Origin: Ypsolopha sequella
Lineage: Eukaryota > Arthropoda > Insecta > Lepidoptera > Ypsolophidae
Assembly (NCBI GenBank): GCA_934047225.1
Contig: OW203986.1
Span: 13,457,221-13,521,220, forward strand
DNA: 64,000 nucleotides
Direction of reading: 5' to 3'
Under the pieces are notes generated by a model. That model did no database searches and was not told where the DNA came from. It was given only the letters and a program-made list of their open reading frames with translations. Both the position numbers and the translations under genes were made by a program. Shown one piece after another: positions 55,726-64,000 of the stretch (position 1 is the stretch's first letter; each line of letters starts with the position of its first letter).

Positions 55726-56249
55726 CCCCGTATAATTGCACGGGGATTTTGAATAATTCTGTTTCGTTTTCATTTAATTTAACATCTAAGAATTGGCGCT
55801 TACGTCGATTTATTCTGAGACAAGGCGGCGACAAGATATCTCGGTCGCACGCGCTTTTTGTTCCATGCTTTGTTTCGTCACTCACCCGTCGGTCAGTTGT
55901 GATCGCTCCGTTGAGACGGGAGGGCTACGTTTTTGCGCTCTCGACGTCCCGGTTTCGTAATTTAAATAAATCTCGTAATTTGAAACATGGGAAATAAATG
56001 CAACCAATGTAAAAAATGGAATAAAAATGTTTTACGAGTGAAAATAAAGCAGTGGATGAAAGTAATGCAAAGGTACGCCATTACTTAACAAAATAAGTAG
56101 ATAGGTCATGTTTTATTAAAGATGTTGAACTAAAGGTTGTCTCAATGGACTAATGAATATCGCTATGTTTTTCGTCTGAGGATTTTTTTTTAGCTTACAA
56201 TTTAATATCACAATAAATATGGTTGATGGATGTGGAAGAGGCGAAAGAG

Positions 56250-56343
56250 TTGTGTCTGGATCGTAGCAGATGGAAATCTGTAGTCTCTGCCTAGCTGCCT
56301 ACCCATCTGGGAGACTAACAAAACCTTATCTCACCATCACCAT
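56250..56343 (+). pseudogene. LINE ORF C-terminal relic abutting the octamer satellite, copy 3
   Basis: GTGTCTGGATCGTAGCAGAT followed by 'GGAAATCTGTAGTCTCTGCC' gives LDRSRWKSVVSA, and 'TACCCATCTGGGAGACTAAC' gives YPSGRLT after a frameshift. This is the DR-x-x-W-x-x-VVSAYPxGR ending seen at 48.0 and 52.3 kb. The octamer array starts within 20 bases of the end of this fragment, where the LINE's own 3' short tandem tail would be expected. Confidence 0.55.
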
Positions 56344-57833
56344 CGGCGTATCGACGTATTCTCGTATCGACGTATTGCCGTATCGTCGTATCGACGTATC
56401 GTCGTATCGACGTATCTTCGTATCGTCGTATCGACGTATCGGCGTATCGACGTATCCTCGTATCGACGTATCGTCGTATCGACGTATTGCCGTATCGTCG
56501 TATCCCCGTATTGACGTATCGACGTATCGGCGTATCGACGTATCGGCGTATCGACGTATCGTTGTATCGACGTATCGTCGTATCGACGTATCGGGGTATT
56601 GACGTATCGTTGTATCGACGTATCGTTGTATCGTCGTATCGACGTATCGACGTATCGGGGTATTGACGTATCGTCGTATCGACGTATCGGGGTATTGACG
56701 TATCGTTGTATCGACGTATCGTTGTATCGTCGTATCGACGTATCGACGTATCGGCGTATCGACGTATCGTTGTATCGACGTATCGTTGTATCGTCGTATC
56801 GACGTATCGACGTATCGGCGTATCGACGTATCGTTGTATCGACGTATCTCCGTATCGACGTATCGTCGTATCGACGTATCGTTGTATCGACGTATCCCCG
56901 TATCGACATATCGACGTATCGACGTATCGGCGTATCGACGTATCCCCGTATCGACGTATCCCCGTATCGACGTATCGACGTATCGAAGTATCGACGTATC
57001 GGCGTATTGACGTATCGTTGTATCGACGTATCCCCGTATCAACATATCGTCGTATCGACGTATCGGCGTATCGACGTATCGGCGTATCGACGTATCGACG
57101 TATCGTTGTATCGACGTATCGTCATATCCTCGTATAGTCGTATCGACGTATCGACGTATCGGCGTATCGACGTATCGTTGTATCGACGTATCCCCGTATC
57201 AACGTATCGACGTATCGACGTATCGGCGTATTGACGTATCGTTGTATCGACGTATCCCCGTATCGACGTATCGTCGTATCGACGTATCGGCGTATCGACG
57301 TATCGTTGTATCCCCGTATCGACGTATCGTCGTATCGACGTATCGTTGTATCGACGTATCCCCGTATCGACGTATTGACGTATCGACGTATCGGCGTACC
57401 GACGTATCGTTGTATCGACGTTTCCCTGTATCGACGTATCGACGTATCGGCGTATTGACGTATCGTTGTATCGACGTATCCCCGTATCGACGTATCGGCG
57501 TATCGACGTATCGGCGTATCGACGTATCGTTGTATCGACGTATCGTCGTATCGTTGTATCGACGTATCCCCGTATCGACGTATCGTCGTATCGACGTATC
57601 GTTGTATCGACGTATCCCCGTATCGACGTATCGACGTATCGTTGTATCGACGTATCCCCATATCGACGTATCGACGTATCGGTGTATTGACGTATCGTTG
57701 TATCGACGTATCCCCGTATCGACGTATCGTCGTATCGAACGTATCGGCGTATCGACGTATCGGCGTATCGACGTATCGTTGTATCGACGTATCGTTGTAT
57801 CGACGTATCGTCGTATCGACGTATCGTTGTATC
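56344..57833. repeat. 1.49-kb octamer satellite (GTATC + variable three bases)
   Basis: About 186 units of 8 bp. Nearly every unit starts GTATC (rarely GTATT), and the last three bases are drawn from GAC, GTC, GGC, GTT, CCC and, rarely, CTC, TTC, TCC. GAC units usually alternate with another variant, giving a 16-bp rhythm, and longer blocks recur. One single-base insertion is near 57,738. The unit contains no stop in any of the six frames (YRRIDVS- on one strand, RRYVDTSI-like on the other), so frames up to 272 codons on both strands are artefacts. No flanking coding exon was found. Confidence 0.95.
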
Positions 57834-60800
57834 ATCATCGTTATCATTATCTTTGCTAGTATGACTTTCGAAAAATAAAATTTTGAAATATAAAAATTAG
57901 ATGCAAACACAATTACGCAAAAAAATGCCATTGCGAACAAACCGTTTTGTCAACTGGGTTGAATTTTATACATCGTAGATGCATTATACTTTTTATTGAA
58001 AACTAGCACGTGCACGGGTTAATGACCGCGGATCCACACCGCTCGTGGGAGCTAAGAAATAGCGCTCGCGGCCGGTGACGGCCGGTCGCGCAAACAGTTG
58101 AGGTGCGGGGATGCGGGGGCAAAATCACTAATTTGTCCAGGTTTATACGCAGCCTTAAGTAAGTAGCTGATCAGAAACCCTCATGATACAATTTAAAATT
58201 TGGAATCAGAAAAGCAATAATTGGTCTAACAGAACTAATATAGAGGTCTGCAAAAATAACTGTTATATCTTTATGTAATGTTAGTATTACGCTGCAAGAG
58301 TGACATTTTATCGGTTCCAAAACTCGACCCAAACGTCATGTTTGGAAACCATTTTTATCCCATAATAATCATCAAATAATCGGGCTGAGCATTTCACGTC
58401 AAATTTGACAGCCCAGTCCATGCTAGCCCTAGCTATACGTACAGGAGGATAAATTCAAGTGGCGTTCGTTGCAAGAATTTCGAGGAGCCAATTTGTATGG
58501 TTCCAAATTGCGGTGCAAGAGCAAAACAGCCAGTATTTCGTAAAGAATAAGATGGTTTTGCAGACGTATTAAGGTTTTTATCAAAGAATAAAACTCCTTT
58601 AGTAAAGGTCTTGGACTGTCTATCTGTACAGCCATAGCAAAAATCATAAAGTCTGTCATTTCCACTTAGCGATATACTAAATGTACTTTCCACCATATCA
58701 TTACCAATCAAGGTACCACTTCGTTACTTTATATTCTTTGACGTCGTTAACTTTTTGCGCATATCGCCAGCTTAGAACTAATATTTTTTTCGATAATATA
58801 AAAGAGCAGTTGAATACAAAATATATTTTCGTTTATCAATAGAATAATTTTAATAATCCAAGTATTCGATATTTAAATATATGTTTCAAATTATTTTTGT
58901 CAAAAATATATTGTAATGTTATCATTTCATACTCAAAGACAAGCCAGGAAATACTTCATCCATATCGGCACGGCACGATATTTTTTACCGTCACGGTTTA
59001 AAAGAGAAGTAAAATTTATGGAATTGAAGGGAGGCGCTACAATTCCAGAAATTTACAATACGCTTCAATAATATATTTTTAAATATAAAACATATATTTA
59101 ATATATTTTTTTTATTAAATTTTTAGTTCAGTTTTTATCTATGTTTTTGTTGGTTGGCAACAGGAACTAGGGAATACTTACCGATTCAAAGACATATGGG
59201 CCCAGAGATTTTGATATTATTGATTCAGTTTTTGTAACGGCAGTCTTATGTTTAATTATTTAATTTTAATTCTTACCTTTTAGTGACTGCTCTCCATATT
59301 CTTGGTTTTTGTGATCTATTTGAGACCTCGATCATCAAAATCCATCAGTCGACGAGTAAGCCCCGAACGGTTGTGCTTTTAGACCTGCAGCTATATTTAT
59401 CGATAACTGCGTTCGCGGTGAACAATTTCCCATCTCTATTTGTCAAATATCTATCAATTTAACTAGCTATAATAGGTCACTTGCCTACGCTGGGTATTAT
59501 GCGAGCGATGCGATATAAGCGATGCGATATATGTCTACTATAAATACTCTAAGGGTAAAAAATATGAAAAAAATGACGATTATAGATTATAACCGGCAAA
59601 TTACAGAAAAACTATAACTATAACGATTAAAAAATATAACGATTAAAAAAATTTACCACAAATGAGAAATATATAAAAAGATTATAATATTTATATAAAT
59701 TTAGGTTTTATATATATTTATTATATTTTTTATTATTATTTATATTATTATATTTATATATATTTAAAAAACACATTTAGAGATATATTTAGAACTTCAT
59801 TTGTTCGGCATCAGTCTTGTAAATAATTATGTACATGATTTTTTTTTATTATTTGACAGAGATCCTGACAAATATATAAAAAGAGGTAAAATAAATAAAA
59901 CAAAATGGGTATCAAATTATGTGAATTAAAAAGTGATTGTTAAAATATATGGCTTGGCTATAACATTTTTTCTTGTAATTTTCATCTCATATTAAACGGT
60001 TTTAAAAGAGTAAGAAAACATTCCAGGACAACAACGCAACATTAAATAAAATTAAAAATGGTGATAAGAGTAAAAAGAATGAATCACAACATCCTTGAAA
60101 TAAAATTTACTGAAAGCAAACTATACATTTTTTTATTAATTTGATTTACAACAACTTCAGTGCTCGTAATTTTTGTATAAAAAATGAAAATGAATGGTGG
60201 CTATAGCACAGAACTTTGTTAAATATTTCGTAGGTTTTTAATCATTTTTGTGACCAATATAGTAAAATAATATCCCAGATCCATTCGTATGAATTCTCAA
60301 TTTTATGACTATCTACGTTTCAAGAAGTTTAGGTAAATATTACTTATTCCGATAAATAACAACAAGACGTATCTAATCAAAAAATATAATTTAAAACATA
60401 AAATAGAGTACCAAAAAGGATGTGGCTACAGCCTTATCGACAATTACTAGGATAAATAATTTTTATTTGTAGTAATTTGTAGTTTAAAAAAAAACAAGTC
60501 GTTTAAAAAAAAATTGCATTTCTAACGATTCTTTTTTCGCAAAGACTAGTTTTTCCGTGAAAGAAATACGATTGCTTACGAGTAAATACTTCATCCAATA
60601 GAAAGCCATTTCGTTCAGGGTACCAAGAGCACTTATGAAATTGACATTATCGTAAGAACCATCTTGACGTATGAGGTAAAATGCGAATACAAAATATCAG
60701 TTCGATATTGACATATCGATATGCGGGTAGGTAGATAGACAAAAGCTATTTTATTGACAGGTTCAGAACGAACAAAAGATAAAAGTAAAAATATAAACAT

Positions 60801-61822
60801 TAATTTACTAATAACATTAACTTTTATCACTCGGTAAGCAACATTTTCATAACATATTTCGTAGAAAATCATTTACTTTGATGAGTGCTTGACGATATAG
60901 ATTGAAAGAAGTAAACGAATTCAATTTTATTTGTGCAGTTAATTCAACTGAAATAGGTTTTAGCAATTTAATTCTGATGGAGTTGAAATAATTTAATAAC
61001 AAACTCTAACTAGACACATAACATGTAGATACATAACTCCCATACAGCTAGTAAACTATAGATAAATAACTATACTCGTAATAGGGACACCCTAGCACTC
61101 TACTTTCAACTTCAAACGGGGCTAAACAAAAACATACTTAACTTCTTTTAAAGAAAGTCAAAGACACGGCAACACGAAGACGAATGCGATGCACCTTTTA
61201 GTTTCCTCACATCCTATTGTCAACAAAAAAGCAGTAACCCTACTGGAGGACCACAGTTGGAGCGTAAATCGCAAGGTTCACAAGCCCTAACTGCAGCTTT
61301 GCGAAATTAAAATCACGCAACTGTAAAAGCTCTTGTTTAGGTGACGTTACACTGAGTAGCAAAAAAGGAAGATAAAGCACGAAACACGAGTCCAGAAAAA
61401 CATTTTCCAAGCGTGACTATTAAAGAAGTACCGTCAGCTACGGAGAAATAAGCAAATGAGCGGAATATCAAGGATTCAGGGGGGTGACTTTACTAGCCGC
61501 CTTTTTGTTCAGACATATTATATTTTTCATGTTGCTCGTCAATCTTGGCAATATTTGAAAAATGGATCACGTAAAGGTTTAGATTTTATATTTATTACAT
61601 AATATAATACATATTTTACACTAATTTTAGGTCGAAAACGAGTATGTACAATATGTAACCGTTGTACAGTACACTACACTATACAGTGTTAAAACACTGT
61701 TAGTATGCCGTGTTATAAGAGTACGTAGATAAATATATGCTTCCTCAGTATATGGGTGCCGAAACAAACGTTGTAATTTGTATTCCACATAAACGTAATG
61801 GAGCAAGCACACCTAAATAATA
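57834..61822. other. Non-coding stretch
   Basis: A GC-rich patch at 58,005-58,130 contains the self-complementary GCGGCCGGTGACGGCCGG and CGGGGATGCGGGGGC, probably a repeat fragment. The rest is very AT-rich, especially 59,640-59,780 (ATT/TATA tracts). Two overlapping minus frames at 58,429-58,711 and several others lack recognisable content. No RNA gene was seen. Confidence 0.45.
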
Positions 61823-62199
61823 GTAGTTTATGCTACAATGGCGCAAAGGAATAAATAACGAGGACGATTTAAAACACGAGCGTAGCGAGTGTTTTAAACG
61901 TAACCGTGTAATTTATTGCTCTTACACCCGTGTATCATACTACGTTTTTCAATGCATAGTGTGAGGAAATAAAACAAATATAATCTTGTGAACTTTAAAT
62001 TATAATTGGCTCAAAAGGACTGTATCCAGAGCCATTAAACAGTGGAAAAAAAAGGATAACATTAATGGTACACAGGAAAGGCTGCAGGTTAGCCAACCAT
62101 TGTAAATAAAAATAAATAAAGCCCTAGGGCAAAATAATCAACTTTCTGTTCGGTTTTGATGCATAAAAAGTGGGCCTTTACGAGCACTTGCATTGAAAA
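61823..62199 (-). mobile_element. Five-copy hairpin element, copy E
   Basis: Minus-strand copy, from GTAGTTTATGCTACAATGGC to CACTTGCATTGAAAAT, with the full palindrome (AAAACACGAGCGTAGCGAGTG). The left flank 'AAATAATA' matches that of copy B. A frame at 62,156-62,419 crossing its border is not a gene. Confidence 0.85.
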
Positions 62200-62355
62200 T
62201 AATTGTAGTTGCAAAGTTTACATTCACGTAGTTTTTTCAATTACAAAAATAATAATAGATGCTACCTCTGCTGCAAGAATATCTTGCGATGGATGCATCT
62301 TGCTTCCTATCCTATTGATTACACTGATGAGGGTGTTGCACGCGCCGGAGCACCT

Positions 62356-62412
62356 TGCGAAGCCTGATGAAGGTCACTCTTACGTTGACCGAAACGTCGA
62401 GTTTTTCTCGCA
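62356..62412 (+). ncRNA. Hammerhead-ribozyme-like motif, copy 3
   Basis: Core CTGATGA (62,364-62,370), extra A, stem II GGTCA (62,372-62,376)/TGACC (62,386-62,390) with a 9-nt loop, then GAAA (62,391-62,394). ACGT forms the self-complementary mini helix III, ending in the classical GTC cleavage triplet (predicted cut after C62398). Stem I has a single inner G-C next to the core, a large loop, and an outer helix TGCGA (62,356-62,360)/TCGCA (62,408-62,412). The inner part of stem I is weak, so this copy is less certain than the one at 8.1 kb, although its core is the most canonical. Confidence 0.55.
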
Positions 62413-62439
62413 TAAATAATAGTGAGTCTTAGCTGTGTT

Positions 62440-63225
62440 ATCTATTTCGTTACACTGATGTGTATTATTCTGATCTCACAGAAGAACTCTTAGACAAGTT
62501 AGATCATCTTTTAAATCTCTGTATCAGATACCTATATCTTCGGATTGCGCAAATACGATCTTGTCTCTCAATTTCGTCTCCAGTTATCCGTTATTGTAGA
62601 AAATCACACATTCTTTCACTCCTTTATAAAGCTCTCAACAGCCCTTTTTCTCCTCCCGATCTTCGAGACCGGTTCCTCCCTAATGAATCCCTTGGCCGCC
62701 CTTAGCAACCGAGTAGAGCTATGCTCCTCCAATTTCCCGAACACAGCACCAACATGTATACAAATTCTTTCACAGTGTCAGCAATCCGCCTGTGGAACAG
62801 TCTTCCTCTGGACATCCAACAATCTCCCACCATCTCTACTTTTAAAACCAGAGTCTCTCAACACTATCTACGGCTACAGAATCAGTCACCACACCTGTAA
62901 TTTTCACTTTGTCCCCTGAGTCATCATTGAGTCATCCTTCTCGTAACTACCGATATATTGTTGTATATTTTATTTATGTACAGTATTATACACTAATATG
63001 CATATTACATGTATGTATATTTTTGTATTTATATATATGTATATGATTTATTATTATGCAGACATTATTAACAGTTAATATTAATTAATTAATTAACTTA
63101 TTCGGCACTACCCTTTTAATCTCCACATCACCAAAGGTTAACTGGTAGAGAATACTAATTAGCATTAAGTTCGCCTTTGTGCATTGTAAACTTATTTTGT
63201 ACAATAAAGAATTTACATACATATA
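62440..63225 (+). pseudogene. 5'-truncated Jockey-like LINE: reverse-transcriptase C-terminus and 3' UTR
   Basis: The first frame (from about 62,463) reads DLTEELLDKLDHLLNLCIRY, with the LRIAQIRSCLS, SPVIRYCRKSHILSLLYKAL and PPDLRDRFLP blocks that follow the palm domain in Jockey-group elements. After a frameshift near 62,705 the sequence continues in another frame as YTNSFTVSAIRLWNSLPLDI and ISTFKTRVSQHYL, ending in TAA near 62,900. SAIRLWNSLP is the diagnostic motif. The 3' UTR runs to GTACAATAAAGAATTTACAT and an ACATA tail near 63,225. The frameshift and missing 5' part make it dead; the good conservation suggests moderate age. Confidence 0.8.
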
Positions 63226-64000
63226 AACATGTACCAACACACAGTCATGTAACTAATTAGATTGTATATTATTTTCAATATTTACACAAATTATTTACAT
63301 TTACATGCTCCTCTCTATATTTTTTTCCTCTCATCTTCTCTTTCACCTAAAGGTTTCCTTTTTGATATATCAGCAATTAATTTTTAATGTCCTAGATTTA
63401 TATGTTTTTTTTAAAGTCTGCATTAAGTGTAATAAATAAATAAAAAAGAATTATCCACATCGAAAGGGAATACTAGAGTATTTTCAGCTGTTATCAGCCG
63501 GACCAGAGCGCAGCATCCGGGGTAAGATACCATCACGCTCGCAACCCGATGGTTGTCCAAGATAAAAAAAACTGACTAGACTGTAAAAGTTTGTAATAGG
63601 GCCGTATATTGCAAAACTAGGTTTCCTAACTATCTTGGTCAGCTAATAATTCGATTGGCTAGGCTAGTCCATGATGCCAAGACTGCGAAACTTGCTCTGC
63701 TACTAATGTTGCCTTGGGTTTACTGCTCCGTGGTAGCTTGAAACTAAATTAATTTAAATAGGGTAAAAGTGATTTTCTGTATTAGTAACTACATTGACGG
63801 TGTTTATAAAACGTGCATAAATATTAGTATTTGGTCCATCTGCGCAGTTTTAATACGAGTTTGTGTCATCGTTAAAATGTGTTGCTACCAAAATTTTTTT
63901 TCTGTTATTAAGACTGTACCTGAGCCTAGAGCATGACCAACTCCAGTCTATCTAGGATTCGTTTGAATAAATTCGGACTCTCCTTGTAATGAAAAAAATA
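63226..64000. other. Non-coding stretch at the right edge
   Basis: AT-rich, then slightly GC-richer around 63,480-63,560. No gene, RNA or repeat boundary recognised before the window ends. Confidence 0.4.

Noticed and set aside
56344..57833. CRISPR-like or clustered regular repeat array
   Set aside because: Units are 8 bp and contiguous without unique spacers, and the context is eukaryotic.
56326..57940. Several 140-272 codon open frames on both strands encoding YRRIDVS/RRYVDTSI repeats, resembling a repetitive structural protein
   Set aside because: They come from a stop-free 8-bp satellite that is open in all six frames, with no flanking unique coding sequence, splice signals or preferred strand.
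62545..62919. 124-codon frame as an independent gene
   Set aside because: It overlaps the two true frames of the Jockey-like LINE relic (DLTEELLDKLDHL... and ...SAIRLWNSLP...) in a different phase.

Overview
The window looks like nuclear DNA of a moth or butterfly (inferred, not proved). It is AT-rich, has no dense gene packing, and is full of repeat families typical of Lepidoptera. These include the 'GGGTTCCGTACC ... CGGCCAAGTGCGAGTCGGACTCGC' family, tRNA-headed SINEs, Jockey/RTE-like LINE 3' ends, and many foldback or MITE elements. No single-copy host protein gene could be established. One CpG-rich block near 1.06-1.37 kb, ending in a good splice donor, may be the first exon of a host gene.

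The dominant object is one large DNA transposon at 10,862-24,565 (13.7 kb). It has perfect 12-bp inverted termini starting CACTGGG, a TA dinucleotide on both flanks, and long subterminal arrays built from CCGTGT/ACACGG words: about 101-bp units on the left and about 94-bp units on the right. Between the arrays lie two intact genes, both on the minus strand. The first is an eight-exon gene (20,267 to 16,090) for a 635-residue SAM-domain protein that resembles the SAMD3-like proteins. The second is a single-exon gene (16,003 to 13,412) for an 863-residue zinc-finger TNP2-type CACTA transposase. All seven introns of the first gene have GT/AG borders and join in phase. This is a CACTA/EnSpm element with every expected part present, so it is plausibly autonomous or recently active. 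Older elements (a foldback element, a GGGTTCC-type repeat, a LINE relic) are nested between its promoter side and its right array.

A second unusual layer is a set of short RNA motifs that fit the hammerhead self-cleaving ribozyme core. They read CTGATGA, one extra base, a 5-6 bp stem II whose sequence differs between copies while pairing is kept, then GAAA, a tiny self-complementary helix III, and a matching stem I. The best three are at 3,343-3,388, 8,134-8,183 and 62,356-62,412. Decayed relatives occur at both ends of a long-inverted-repeat element at 43.8-44.4 kb.

The remaining sequence is layered repeats. There is a five-copy 360-390 bp hairpin element (35.0, 43.4, 46.3, 48.5 and 61.8 kb). 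There is a hAT MITE with an exact 8-bp target duplication (31,021-31,308), a TA-flanked MITE (32,553-32,766), and several paired MITE families. A 1.49-kb octamer satellite (GTATCGAC and variants, 56,344-57,833) abuts a LINE 3' fragment and creates long but meaningless open frames on both strands. A Jockey-like LINE 3' end lies at 62.4-63.2 kb. A 47-codon membrane-type small ORF at 5,139-5,282 (minus) is the only other coding candidate I consider worth testing.
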